A stretch of 64,000 nt of DNA, from NCBI GenBank assembly GCA_001414485.1, contig LLEY01000041.1, positions 62,001 to 126,000 on the forward strand, in the 5' to 3' direction. The position numbers were made by a program, and so were the translations under genes. This stretch comes from Calycina herbarum. Taxonomy: Eukaryota; Ascomycota; Leotiomycetes; Helotiales; Pezizellaceae. The notes under the pieces were generated by a model that did no database searches, was not told where the DNA came from, and saw nothing but the letters and a program-made list of their open reading frames with translations. Below, in pieces: positions 35,104 through 46,066 of the stretch. Each line of letters opens with the position of its first letter. The stretch's first letter is position 1.

Positions 35104-35640
35104 ATGCCTTCTTTACACCAAGAGCCTTCCTCATCACCAGCTCTCCCTATCAAAAGCGAACGGATCATCCTCACTATCTCCGATTCCCTCAACAGACTCC
35201 ATGGGCAAGCGATGCCTGCATGTTATCAAGAGATAGAGACAGCTGTTGAACAGCTCGTTCAGCTCGGTATGAAGATATCTGCATATCCTCAAGCTATCGA
35301 AGTCCAGGGTAAACTTCACTCCCTGACCACTGCTGTCCCTCCCGCAGAAGCCATGAACTCCATCATCAACAACCAGCTTATTCGAAACATGCGAGACATT
35401 GCTTATTTGCGCTGCGACAATGCGCATTTGAGTCTGTTCGTTGCATTGGTGGATGGGTGGCTGAGGTCTTGCGAGGAGTATGTTCGGAGGCACAGCAGCA
35501 AGCGTTTTGCAGACGACATCTTGGGCGTCGAATCTGCTCAGAGGGAGCTTATTGCGGTCGCGACTCGGCACGTGAACAAATCCTACCACTTCGACAATCT
35601 CCTCCATTTGTTCGACAATCTAGGGCTAACCAAATCTTGA
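35104..35640 (+). CDS. Unknown 178-residue protein
   Basis: An ATG-started open frame of 178 codons with ordinary codon use and no in-frame break. A short Ser/Pro-rich leader (residues 1-20) is followed by a predicted mostly helical body: ILTISDSLNRLHGQ, YQEIETAVEQLVQLGMKISA, MNSIINNQLIRNMRDIAYLR, LSLFVALVDGWLRSCEEYVR and QRELIAVATRHVNKSY. There is no signal peptide, membrane segment or known motif. An antisense frame of 157 codons overlaps it, but the sense reading has the more natural helix pattern. It stands alone between repeats. Confidence 0.55.
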   Translation: MPSLHQEPSSSPALPIKSERIILTISDSLNRLHGQAMPACYQEIETAVEQLVQLGMKISAYPQAIEVQGKLHSLTTAVPPAEAMNSIINNQLIRNMRDIAYLRCDNAHLSLFVALVDGWLRSCEEYVRRHSSKRFADDILGVESAQRELIAVATRHVNKSYHFDNLLHLFDNLGLTKS

Positions 35641-36264
35641 AGATGGTATGGAATAGCAATAGTGCTTGACATTCTCTTGGCTTTGTATCTGACTGATCTT
35701 ATGTCTAGAACGAGGTGGCTCTTATTGCTCACGGTACTACCACAGTGCCTGTCATTACCGCTAAATCGATCTTCTGGTCTGTCATCGAACTGAACTTCGC
35801 TGATGGGGAGTTTTCACAAAATTAATAGGGGTTACATGGTTGTTATATTTCTTTACCCAGTGCGCAAGCTAAAGCAAGCCAATGCTAGCTGTGCTATGTT
35901 CTTTGAACAAATGGAGAAATGATGTGAAAGGTCCGTAATATCAAAAATTCATCAATATTGACCTCGCTGAGTGCTTCATGCAACCTCCACCCTAGATCCC
36001 CATGATGCAACTGCTTGCCCTTCTTTCCTTGGGCGGTCCATCGCTCCACTAAATGGGGTCACAATTATCTTGGAATGTACCAGTGAAGATTGCGCCATCT
36101 TTGATTGAGAGAACAGTTTCAGCTCCACGAACTTTAATACTGTCGGTATATTCTGGGGTCTTTCCTATCCCATGCAAATTTCATTTCCCAATCCGGCTTC
36201 CCCTTCCTTTTCTAACTTCGTAAGGGTCATGTGACTAAGACACGGGGGAAAACGTACCGGTAGC
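35641..36264. other. Intergenic
   Basis: No ORF or clear motif. The sequence is not RIP-like. Confidence 0.4.
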
Positions 36265-36955
36265 TGTGTTATGGTGGGGATCAAGGAATAGATTGTTCGC
36301 AAGGAGGGAAGAGAGAAGCTCTTCACACTCCTTAGGTATTTGTCTATCTACGGAAGAATACACCCGCAACTTCACTAAGCGAACCCTTATTCACTGAATT
36401 GAAAACTGTCACAAGCTGTTAACCTCTCTCATCCCTACCATTCAAGAAATTAAACGTCAGATTCGGAAATATTAATGCTAAATAAGATGGAGGTAATTAC
36501 AGATATATTTATGGGGAAAGGGATAGAAGCCAATTTGAACCAAGGTCCAAGTGAAGAGAACCCCGTAGAGCCTTTGGTCGAGTTCTAAGAATGTATTTAT
36601 TAGGAGCTTTTTAACATGTTGGCATACAAAGTATGTAGCTACACTTACACTTTGGATTTTCTAAGTCGTGCTCGGGGCTAAAAACCCTGATCGTTTATCT
36701 ACTATTGCTCTGTCTCAATTGTTGGGACGCTGGGTGTTGGGACGCTGGGCTTTCTTCGGGCAAAAAGTAAGAAACTTGAATTGCTTGCCTTTGCTCAACA
36801 AGAGCGAAAGGCGCGTATATATACAACTTTTTACAATAACCGTTTCCGTATCTATTGACCATGGAAAAACATCTTCCTGCCGGCATGCCCGACGGGCATA
36901 CCGATATCTCTTAAGTGGCTTAATATAACGGATATCACCGTACCTATCAACATCA
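36265..36955. repeat. Left copy of two dispersed repeat blocks flanking the RBR relic
   Basis: Block A (36265-36430) has TTATGGTGGGGATCAAGGAA, TAGATTGTTCGCAA and later AAAACTGTCAC. Block B (36765-36955) has AACTTGAATTG, GCCGGCATGCCCGACGGGCA, TACCGATATCTC and TATCACCGTACCTATCAACA. Both recur on the other side of the RBR gene at 39580-40060, in the same orientation but with block order reversed. Confidence 0.75.
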
Positions 36956-37591
36956 ATTACCGGTGCTGATGTCCATGATAAAGCTGTTTGACATAATGAT
37001 AAAGAAGATGGTGATAGAATGCTGTGAAAGAGGTAGGAGCGGATGGTGCGTCTATATAGGACTCTTACCTCAAGGGACAGTCAGCGATTACGCATGAAAC
37101 AAAAAGAGGCTTGTGGGTCCTCACGCACAGAAAAACGCCTAAGATTCCCACTAAGGCTTCAACCAACTGACTTACTGCATACACGAAGTGCATGATACTG
37201 CATAGCAATGCCACCTTGAACGGGGAGCTAGTTCCTGCATCTACGATGCTGGAACTTAGCTCTAAACGATCATATGCGTTATTTGGGGTCACATCCACTT
37301 GTGCGTACAAATTCCGGCTTTACATTCATCCTGGCACGTCGTTTGAGAAAGTATAGTAAAGACTACAAACTCTGATCAGGGACCTTTAAAGGCCTAAAAT
37401 TACCCTATGTTCTTTATTACATCAAACTAAGCAAGCTTAGAAATGGTCCGGGATAATCTCGATTCCCATATATATTCAAATTTTGCTAACAGCATTCAGA
37501 TACCGGTCGTCCCGCTATGAAGCTTTGAATACACTAAGCACCCTCCAATAATTTAGTTCTCTCTCACAGAATCCTATTGTCCATCCTATGA
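36956..37591. other. Intergenic
   Basis: A minus-strand frame (37065-37310) with a hydrophobic middle (VGILGVFLCV) lacks an ATG and any recognisable domain; not annotated as a gene. Confidence 0.35.
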
Positions 37592-38988
37592 CTATAGCCT
37601 GTTGTGTCTACAACGATTGCAAGCTTGGATGTTACATTGTGTACACTCAAAGATGTACGAAGGCAAAGTATCCCGGCATTCCTCACACTGGTGACGACCT
37701 CCGACATATCTCCAGCTGCGGTGCTCACAATTGTGTCTGGTTCTCAGGTTCTCAGCAACAGCAGCAACCTGAGCTTGGGCATTTATCTGTCCTAGTTGTC
37801 TTGCCACCACCTGATTTACTCTCGCTAAAAGGCGATCCTCGTCCCATTGTGCACACTGACAACTCTTCCAGCGCTCACCACAGAGGTAGCAAAATTGTGA
37901 GCCGCAGCGGCATCTGCGAAGGCATCAGCTTCTTTTCACGACGCGATATTTAGGAAGATGGATGAATTGGAATAGAGGATTAAGCTTACGTTATGTGATT
38001 GCAACCTGTGGAGAGCTCTACCACGGCTCTGCATCCGGTGCAGCGTCGCCATCCATTTTCACTTGCGACTGTAAGAACTTCCTGCAGAGCACTATCTGCC
38101 GGGCAATCGCCTGCATGTTCCTTCCCTTTGCACATAGTGCATGTCACTTGCTGACATATAGGGACACCGAATTCGATCTTGAGTTGTACCCTCCACCCGC
38201 AAGAATGAGGAGCACTCCACATTCGAGCAGTACGTTCGGTCCTGGGTATCGAACTCGATCTTCTTCCGTTCATACATGTCGACTAACTCGGGGGTGAGGA
38301 AAACTCGAACTTGGTCAGGAACGATAAATTGCTTGCAGCACTTTGGCGGAAAGAGAGAGTCGTCATGGATCGCAACTTGGAAAAGCCCCTGAAGACAATC
38401 TCGGCAGTATTCGTGGCGACAAGGTACGCGTGCGATATCCCAAAATTGGATGTGCTCCTGACATGCCACGCATCTTCGCTGGGAAACTTTTCTTAGTCTG
38501 GAGGCGGCCCAGTTCGATCCCTCGGGCTGATTCACGACATTACGCTCGTGATGTTCATCTGCTGTGCCGATAGCTTCAACCTCTGGACTCTCAGCAGGCG
38601 TGGCGACGTATAGTGCTTTTAATTTCTCAAGAAACTCTTCGTCGAGGAATTCGGATGTGACAGTCCAGGGATCAAGTGGAGCGGTTATTGCGACACCACT
38701 GAGTCGACATGCTGCTTCACGGTCACTGGCAGAGTCGTGCTCTTGAGATAGCACCACGGTTAGGGCAACTCCATCTGTTTGACATGCGTGTGCAATACTC
38801 TTCGTCATCCTTCTGTCGGCAATGACTGCGGCATTCCCCTGAAGTTCTTCCGTATAAAGTTGAAGAGCGATTTGAGCATCGGAGAGTTCGTCTTCCCGAC
38901 CTTTGCCTTTGCCGTTGAGTCTTTCGAAAAGTTCTTAGCTGTCCTCGATTTGGATTTGGATGATTAAGGCTGCTGTTTCGTCGTCCAT
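37592..38988 (-). pseudogene. RING-IBR-RING (RBR) E3 ubiquitin ligase, one nonsense and one frameshift
   Basis: RBR ligases pass ubiquitin from E2 through a RING2 cysteine to substrate. From ATG 38988 the reading is MDDETAALIIQIQIEDS, then TAA (38935-38937) where CAA (Gln) fits, then ELFERL...QIALQLYTEEL in the same frame. RING1 shows CVACQ, PCRHEYCRDCL and CCKQFI. The IBR starts YCSNVECSSFL...RIRCP; after that a one-base gain near 38160-38170 shifts the frame, and the next frame continues CTMCKGKEHAGDCP. RING2 is CTGCRAVVELSTGCNHIT, spliced through a 76-nt intron (37989-37914) to CRCGSQFCYLCGERWKSC. A C-terminal Cys-rich tail (CEECRD...CTQCNIQACNRC) ends at 37592. A TAA at a CAA site in CpA context fits light RIP. 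The remaining frames are intact, so decay is recent or partly sequencing error at the frameshift. Confidence 0.85.
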
Positions 38989-39579
38989 AGTTGTAAGAAG
39001 TCTGATTGCTGGTAAGTGTGACATTCGCTTCGAGATGAATCTGGACAGCTTTGTCGCAAGCAAAGGGATAAATATGAAAATTCTGCCTAGATTTTGCGCG
39101 TTCAAAAAGTTTCGAAGCAAACAAATATACCCTGTAGAAAGAGATACGTGGCGGTGAATGTGGAGGGGCAGATCTGGCTGGCGCCCTGCAGCCTCCCGTC
39201 TACCACCCTGGGCCAATGGACTACCAAGCAAGCTCTTCCTATTGTTGAGTGAGTTGCTTTCTAACTCGTTGAAGGAATTTAAAGTGGCCTCTTCTGAAAA
39301 GAGAACCTAGAGAAGGAACAGTATAATCCCTAGCTAATAAGTGTTTTTGTCCGGATAAGAGACCAACGGCTATATGCGAGACTAGCCAGTATCTCGGCCT
39401 AGCGCAAGTGCAAACACGCATATCGCGACGAAGACGTAGCTAGAATTAGAGAATCAAGAACAATATCAAAAACCCTAGACTATATACTCTTGTATTAGAT
39501 CACCCTGCTATTCCAACAGTTTTCAAGTTCTGTTGAGATGTAGCCCTTATTGCGATGATTCACTTCCGAGAAACGAGAA

Positions 39580-40060
39580 TAAAAAACTTGAATTCCCTAC
39601 CTTGCTCTACAAAAGCGCAAGGCATACATATAGACAACTTTGCAATAGCCATTGCCGCATCCTTTTGCCGAGAGTATCTTTCTAGCCGGCATGCCTGACG
39701 GGCATACCGATATCTCCTTAAGTGGCTTGATATAACAGATATCACCGTACCTATCAACAGGTTATAGTGCTAATTCCTCTCGTTGAATGAATGAATGAAT
39801 GCATGATGCTTCAGGAAATTTGTGTTGCAAGAAGCTGGAATCTTCTTATTATGGCACTCGTCTTGAAAAATTCTAGCAACTTAAATCGAATAGCAAGTTT
39901 TCGAATGCAAGAACGGCTCCCTGTTATGGTGGGGGTCAAGAACTAGATTGTTCGCAAAGAGCTAATCTCTCTGCGATCGAGTACTGAAATACTCTTGCTG
40001 TTGCTGACTAATTACAGATCCAAATTCACTGAACATGCTAAAACTGTCACACTCCCTCGG
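39580..40060. repeat. Right copy of the dispersed repeat blocks
   Basis: Block B' (39580-39765) shares GCCGGCATGCCTGACGGGCA, TACCGATATCTCC and TATCACCGTACCTATCAACA with 36765-36955. Block A' (39915-40060) shares TTATGGTGGGGGTCAAG, TAGATTGTTCGCAA and CACTGAA...AAAACTGTCAC with 36265-36430. The near-palindrome around GGCATGCCnGACGGGCATAC may form a hairpin. Confidence 0.75.
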
Positions 40061-41451
40061 TGTGACTAATTTGTTTTCCTTCTTGTATGGCGGCTCGGAG
40101 ACCATCCATTTCTGTTGCTTAGCGATTTCATCGAGGAATCTTGACTCGCCAGATCGCGATGTGATGATCAATGTTATGGGATCCTTTCAGGGTTGGTACC
40201 GAAGCTTGGGAGCAGTGGTGTCAGTAGTGTACTGGCAGTAAAATACTGCAGTAAAATCATCACTCTTTATTACTGCATCAAAGTGAATAGTAGATAATTA
40301 ATTTTAAGGCCATATTACCTACTACGTAATAAATACTACCGTATATTGATAGTGCACTAAGATTACGTAATTTCTCAGAATGAAGCTATTCCCAGATTTA
40401 CTGAAAATCACTTGCAAAAGTCAACACCTCTACATCCTTGAGCGTAATATCTCTCTCGGTATCAGCACGAGCGTCAGAATATATATCAAATTCCTATTCA
40501 AATTGAGACATGCTTGCTGAGCTCAAAGGGGAGTCGGCATCCATGGGTGTAGTGGCCCTTCCAAGGGTGGGTGACGAGTAGCGGAAAGTGGATGCAGGGG
40601 TAGTGGAATTGGAAGAGGATACGTGGGAGGATATATTTGGTGGTAAAGGAGGCAGGTAAAACCGGAAAAAGAAAGATAAATATGTATTGATTGAGGGAAT
40701 AAGTGGTTAGTTTTTTAAGGTATTGGTGGTGGTGGAGTGATTCTAGGCTCTTGGCGAGGCGTGGAGGGGTAAAAAAGAGGGGTAAAAAGTGCTACTCTGT
40801 AGGAGAAGTAAAAGTTGGAAGTGGAAGATGAAGACTATTCAAGCCGAAAAGTGATTGAAATCACTGCGCTGAAGTGCTTGAGAGTTTTGGGCTTGTTTTA
40901 CCTGTACGTGGTGGAACGTGTGGGATCTGCGATTTGAGGGCAAAATTAATTACGAAAAGCTACTTTACTCATAGCGTGATTAAAAAATAGTCTTTCGATA
41001 AATTTTAAGATTTATACATTATTAAAAAGCCATAGATTAGGGCTAGCTTACATACGTATTATTCCGACTCAAACTCATGATGTAGTAATGTAATTTCTAA
41101 ATAATTAATATAACAACATCACAATCCACGTCTTTAAGTGGTATATTTTTATTTGAGTGCGGTGATTTGGCTGCAATTTTCTTAGCTGCCCTGTCTGTTC
41201 CCTGTCTCATTATCCTACCGTTGACGTTTCGCTGTTCCTATATACGCTGTTATTGTACATTTGGTTAGTGGCGACACTACTGCATCTCCTACGTAGTTAC
41301 GTATATCGCTCCCGTTGGTTTAATTTAACATACTATCGGAAGGGTGTTTTTGGAAGTTCTTGTTACATTTTAGCTATTTCCGAGTCTAATGCGATTAATA
41401 TATTCGGTCGCCACAGCAATTTGCAGCCTAACGCCGAAATTCCGACCCATT
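40061..41451. other. Intergenic
   Basis: No gene is supported. A purine-rich stretch (40540-40800) and AT-rich patches at 40220-40380 and 40930-41120 are visible. Confidence 0.4.
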
Positions 41452-41740
41452 TCACACTTCCTTTCCATTTTCATCCCTCATAACAATCGACTCATCAAAG
41501 AACTCATCCCTAACATTCACCGCATGATTGACCCTCAACCGGTCCGTCGTACCCTTCCTTTTCTGACAGCACCTCGGCACAGCAAGCACCTTCCTGCCAA
41601 TATATTCCGTCGGGTTGATATCAAAAGGGTTGTACGTCTTTGCGTATACGCCGTTATCATCTTCGATTTCAACAATGTTAATCTGCAGGACCTCTGGGTT
41701 GGTGTCGTTGGGTGGGACAAGGTGGTCGAATGTAACCCCA
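41452..41740 (-). other. Minus-strand open frame with protein-like composition
   Basis: Reads TNPEVLQINIVEIEDDNGVY, AKTYNPFDINPTEYIGRKVL and VNHAVNVRDEFFDESIVMRD. It looks more protein-like here than the plus strand, which takes over from about 41740 as the SRR1 gene. It could be a fragment of another gene joined by rearrangement. No domain is recognised. Confidence 0.3.
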
Positions 41741-42620
41741 GCAGAGGAGGAGACTTTTGAGCTCGATCCTGACGAAGAGATGAATTGGGACGTCTTGAAA
41801 CCCGATATCGATGACGACAAGGCTCTTGCGACTCGCGCGCTCACTTTGGTACGGCAGAATAAGGACACACCGACAATTAATTACGTCGTACTGGAAGCTG
41901 CTTGGGACGAGGCTCAACATAACTGGAATCAGAGTTCTGTGTGTAGGGAGTTAATAGCGGTCTTGGGCACGAATACCCACATCCCAATGACAACCAACAA
42001 GATAGTATGCTTCGGACTTGGTAGTTTGGAACTAGGACTAGATGATTTCGCCACTTGTGATAGTCTTCCGCTTCGCACGGCCATGACACAACACGCTGCA
42101 GCACTCACGGTAGCAGCCGTGCTAGCCGAGCGATTAGGCACTGCTCCTCTCCCTATTCTGGCTCAAGACCCTGCCTACTCATTAGCAACTAAACGGCTAC
42201 TAATGGATGCGGGTATTGAGGTCTTGGAAAGCTATGGCTCACTTGCCTTTACATATGTTGATGAGGATACATTAGTGTTTAGTTGTCACCCTAATATTCC
42301 TGTGAAGCAGGTGGTGGCCGATATTGCAAAGCCTGCAGCGATGATCTAGAATCGGGTAAAGGCAGCCGTAGAAGAAAAGAAGGACTTTTATATCACGACG
42401 ATGGATGGCGAAGAGGTACTATACTCGTAAGTTTCCACCGATAAACGCCCACTGTAATGAATGCTATGTTTCCATGTGCTTATACTAAAGGAATAGACCA
42501 TGGTTGACGGATGAAGATTCGCCTCGTACCCGGAAGCTGGTTGAGGACTATAATAAGTTTGAGTTCCCCACTGAGCGTGACCGTTTTGGAGATCTGGAAA
42601 TATATGTACGGAGGGAGTAG
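41675..42620 (+). pseudogene. SRR1-like domain protein with one TAG
   Basis: SRR1-like proteins are conserved eukaryotic factors linked in plants and yeast to light or stress signalling and transcription; the biochemical activity is unclear. Coding resemblance is clear from about 41745 (ELDPDEEMNWDV, INYVVLEAAWDEAQHNW). The SRR1 core follows: KIVCFGLGSLELG, QHAAALTVAAVLAERLG, PILAQDPAYS and TLVFSCHPNIPVKQVVADIA. TAG at 42347-42349 replaces the Trp expected after KPAAMI; the same frame continues NRVKAAVEEKKDFYITTMDG to a 70-nt intron (42427-42496, GTAAGT...ATAG), then PWLTDEDSPRTRKLVEDYNK to a stop at 42620. The start is uncertain: ATG 41675 is the first in-frame ATG, but the first 20 codons lie over a competing minus-strand frame. 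A single G-to-A change separates it from an open gene. Confidence 0.78.
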
Positions 42621-42854
42621 CTCTACATACATATATGTGTGAAAATTCCGTCCACGCCGAATACGTCTTTGCTATATAACTACTGTTGGAGATGGCGATG
42701 GTAAAAGGGTAATTGAAATGACGAGGAGCCTGGAAGGTGAAAGGGATTTCGGGAAGGGATGTTTGTGCTCTTTTAGTAGCAAAACCATTCTTTTAATTGC
42801 TTAAAACTCTCCGTAATTCCCAAATCATCAACACCACTAGCAAAAGTTAGTGAT

Positions 42855-43035
42855 CTGCATAGACGAAATGACCCTAAATTGGCGGTCGAGATGCTTCAGC
42901 AGGTGGTGGAGATTGAAAAAAGAACGTTGGCTCCAGAGCATGAAACTTGCTGGAAAGCGCCGGGCGAATGGGCAGGTCAAAGAGGCAGTCGAGATGCGTC
43001 AGCAGCAGACAGCTACGCGAATATCTGAGGCGTAG
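42855..43035 (+). pseudogene. Second relic of NLR-type TPR repeats
   Basis: One frame reads LAVEMLQQVVEIEKRTLAPE and another, further on, ANGQVKEAVEM, both matching the repeated unit of TPR-bearing fungal NLRs. At least one frameshift separates them. About one and a half units remain, 200 bp downstream of the SRR1-like gene. The other relic is at 8590-8820. Confidence 0.6.
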
Positions 43036-44122
43036 TTGAGCAGGTAAAATTTATATTTGCGAAATACACCTATGCTTCTTCTATACACTACTGGTCAACC
43101 TCGTTTCTTGTCTCACTCAAATAAACAGACAGTGCTGGCCAATTTCTAGAACAAGAAAAGTATAATACAGCAAATATTTCGTATAGTAACTATTTAGCAC
43201 AAGTTTCAAATTCTAATGCACCCCCTACAATCCTTCTCCAAGCTCCCCGCCCCCCCTTTTGCGACAAACCAGACACGTCCCGGGTTGGAAATGTGGCCCT
43301 TGAAGTGGGGTGGTTTTGGGGAGTGGAGGAAGGGCGATCAGAGTGCAAACTTTGCAAGGCGTAGTGATCATCTCGGAGGGACCAATAAAGAGATGTTCAT
43401 GTTTCTTTGTTCTAGGGTGAGATAGTTTAGAGAGAAACAGATCCTTCTATTATGGTGATTAATTATTTATATAAAACAATTCTTTTCTAAAACTTCTTTT
43501 CCTTCTATCACGTTTTATTTCGTTATTGTTTCCTGAGCCTGTTTTCGTAACAGACAAGATTTGAGATACTTCTTGTACTTGATATTAGGAACTGCACCTG
43601 TGGTACTAGAAAGAATATTAGAGCAAGGACAATTCGTTCTTATAAAGCATCCCGATATACACTCTTACCACGGACAAACTACTTCAAGAACCACAATAAT
43701 GCATTACCTAACAATTCTCTTATCACCTCTCCTCAACTTCCGAACAGTAAAGTCGCAAGCCTACTCATCCCAACATGGATCTCCGATTTTCATCCTAGAC
43801 CTTTCAACAATCCAAGACCTCTAACAATCTCCTTCGGACGTCAACACTACATCACTATTCTCTCCCTTAATACAGCAACCTCTCAGCCTAAACCCAAAAC
43901 CAAATTCAAACCCACGATACTTCCATAACTCCCAACTCAACGGGTGAATAAATCATACATCGATTTCATTTTTCTTTACCACTTCTGCCCGACTTGAGCA
44001 AGGATAGAGACTGTAGATAGCGGCAGAAATGATTTTGTGAAACAAAGCTACTTAAACTACTCTAACCGACCGGCACAACTGGCCTTTGAGAAACCCAGAA
44101 CCATGATTTAAGCGATCTTGTA
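43036..44122. other. Intergenic
   Basis: Several short open frames (43216-43425, 43561-43824) lack domains, and the second lacks an ATG at its start. Nothing is supported. Confidence 0.4.
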
Positions 44123-46066
44123 CTATTTCGCAAGTGAAGGCGGCCAAGGAAATAAAACCTTGCGATCAGGAAATCTATCAGAGAAGCATAAGCCATTAGT
44201 CCATCCCCTTGTTATCAGTCTTGGCTGGTCATTTTTAGTTGACCCATTCCACCTGACATCCAATGAAACATGTTTTTCAATTTCATCTCTTTTGCTTGCT
44301 ATATATGATGTGAAAACATACAAATCCTGTCTTTCCTTCCCTGCGTCATTAGCCCTGCTAATGAAGATCGCACAGTAGGGTTTATGCTTTGCATTTTTCT
44401 TTGGCTGTATATCAGGAGCATGACGCGGGGCATGATGTGCTAGTCGGAGTTTCTTCCCTTCTTGAATCGTTCTAAGTATTGCTTTAACCATCGAATCCTT
44501 GTATTGGCGTTCTCCCTTATCAGTGGCAACGCGTCCAGCTTCCTTAGATACATAATCACGTATGTCTTGCGCAAGGGGCCTGTAACATTTGCCATACCTT
44601 CCCGATCGTAGCTCCTTCGCAAGTTGAAGCAGTAGAGAAGTGGAATCTAAGTCGTGGAAGTCCAGCCCCCTCTCCTGTAGATTACTTGCAAATTCTCTAG
44701 TATCGATCACCTTCCCAAGTTTCCAAAGCTGGCCCTTTGTTTCAACACCTTCTAGTGAAAGACTGACATGCTTATATCGACAACTCTTGATAAATGTGAG
44801 TTCTTTTCCTTGGGAAGGAGGATCGAACTTGTCAAATGACTTCTTTGATATGAAACCAAATATGTTATAACGTAGCGCGTACGAGCTATTTTTCTTATCG
44901 TTCCAAAGAATTTCTCCATTTAGAAAGTACTGAGTAAGTAAACATAAACTTAGGCTGCAGTTGCTATTCAAATCTCGAAGCTTCAAGCGTTCAGAATAGT
45001 GACAGCAGTTAGCGACGATTGGTAGGAGATCTACATCGTTTGTAACATCTCGGCTCCCAATTCCTGAGTAGATAGAAGGTGACATCGCTTTACGAACTCT
45101 ATTGTCCCTAGTACAAAGCGTGATAGTGTACTTTTCGGCTCTCTGAAGAATTTTCTTGCAAACATCCTTGTACTGTGGTTGATCTTTGTAGATATAGCAA
45201 AAGTGGGTTGCCATCTCGCGAAATTGGATCACAGAGATACAAATCTCACCAGGGATATTCCCTAGACACGATTTCTGTTTTTGCTTTTCCAAACAATGGT
45301 GGTGGGGGATGAGAAGTTTCATTTTCGTGTTAGAACGGTACTCTTCTTGAAAAATCCATGCTCTCTGCCACCATTGATCAGATATAAGTTGCTCTAGAAG
45401 ATCAAAGGCTTTCATCGGGTTTCCAGAGACTAAATCTCGTTCCAAATCTTTTCCTAGAATCGCTGCTAGCAGATCCATCTCCTCTGCTGACTTGATTTGT
45501 ACAAAGAGTAAACCGACAGGAAATTTGCTATGCCAATATACCCAATCCATATATTCTATCCCAGTACGCTTTTTTTCATTATGATTCTGATGAATAGATC
45601 CTTCGTCGATCCAGAATATTCCCGAGCTTGTTGAGTGCTTTGCATACTTGATCACTCTTTCGAGCACAACGTCTCTCACTTTGCTTGTAGTTGGAGTGCC
45701 TCCGAATCTCGACTCTACTGAATACCCACCAGACGCATTGTCCTTGGGTGATTTAGAGGAGGTTTCGCAAGAATAAGAGACTGCGACAAATTCGTCGTTA
45801 TCGAATGGATTGATTGTTTCTCGGCGTAATAATTTGGAACCCAAATCAGCAAGCGATCCCCCAGAACCTTCAAGGCCCTTTTGGCAAGGTTCTTCGTCAG
45901 GTTTAGTGATATATAGACAACGCAAATTTTTAATCCAGCTCGATCTTTTGCGGGACCATTTGTGCTTTTGTATTTCAACAATTTCTGAGGAGACTGGGGC
46001 GTCGCATTCGTCTCGGAGGGTTTGAAGAGGCTCATTAGTGTCTGTTTTAATATTCTTTAGCGTCAT
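44123..46066 (-). CDS. HET-domain (heterokaryon incompatibility) protein, 647 residues
   Basis: HET-domain proteins trigger programmed cell death after fusion of unlike strains; the domain acts as the death effector. This is the longest uninterrupted ORF in the window. Three HET blocks are seen: VAVSYSC (residues about 94-100), FWIDEGSIHQ (151-160) followed by GIEYMDWVYWHSKFPVGLLF, and QWWQRAWIFQEE (231-242). The usual Cys in WIDxxCIxQ is Gly-Ser here, a known sort of variation. The C-terminal 400 residues have no recognised domain, ending SDRFPDRKVLFPWPPSLAK. The frame stays open 20 codons upstream without an ATG, so ATG 46066 is taken as start. It has no introns and no RIP-type stop, unlike its cargo neighbours, suggesting either selection or a later arrival. 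Confidence 0.9.
   Translation of the reverse strand: MTLKNIKTDTNEPLQTLRDECDAPVSSEIVEIQKHKWSRKRSSWIKNLRCLYITKPDEEPCQKGLEGSGGSLADLGSKLLRRETINPFDNDEFVAVSYSCETSSKSPKDNASGGYSVESRFGGTPTTSKVRDVVLERVIKYAKHSTSSGIFWIDEGSIHQNHNEKKRTGIEYMDWVYWHSKFPVGLLFVQIKSAEEMDLLAAILGKDLERDLVSGNPMKAFDLLEQLISDQWWQRAWIFQEEYRSNTKMKLLIPHHHCLEKQKQKSCLGNIPGEICISVIQFREMATHFCYIYKDQPQYKDVCKKILQRAEKYTITLCTRDNRVRKAMSPSIYSGIGSRDVTNDVDLLPIVANCCHYSERLKLRDLNSNCSLSLCLLTQYFLNGEILWNDKKNSSYALRYNIFGFISKKSFDKFDPPSQGKELTFIKSCRYKHVSLSLEGVETKGQLWKLGKVIDTREFASNLQERGLDFHDLDSTSLLLQLAKELRSGRYGKCYRPLAQDIRDYVSKEAGRVATDKGERQYKDSMVKAILRTIQEGKKLRLAHHAPRHAPDIQPKKNAKHKPYCAIFISRANDAGKERQDLYVFTSYIASKRDEIEKHVSLDVRWNGSTKNDQPRLITRGWTNGLCFSDRFPDRKVLFPWPPSLAK

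Noticed and set aside
35134..35607. 157-codon minus-strand ORF
   Set aside because: Antisense to the 178-residue plus-strand gene; the sense strand has an ATG in a good context and a natural helical pattern. Neither has known relatives, so this is a judgement.
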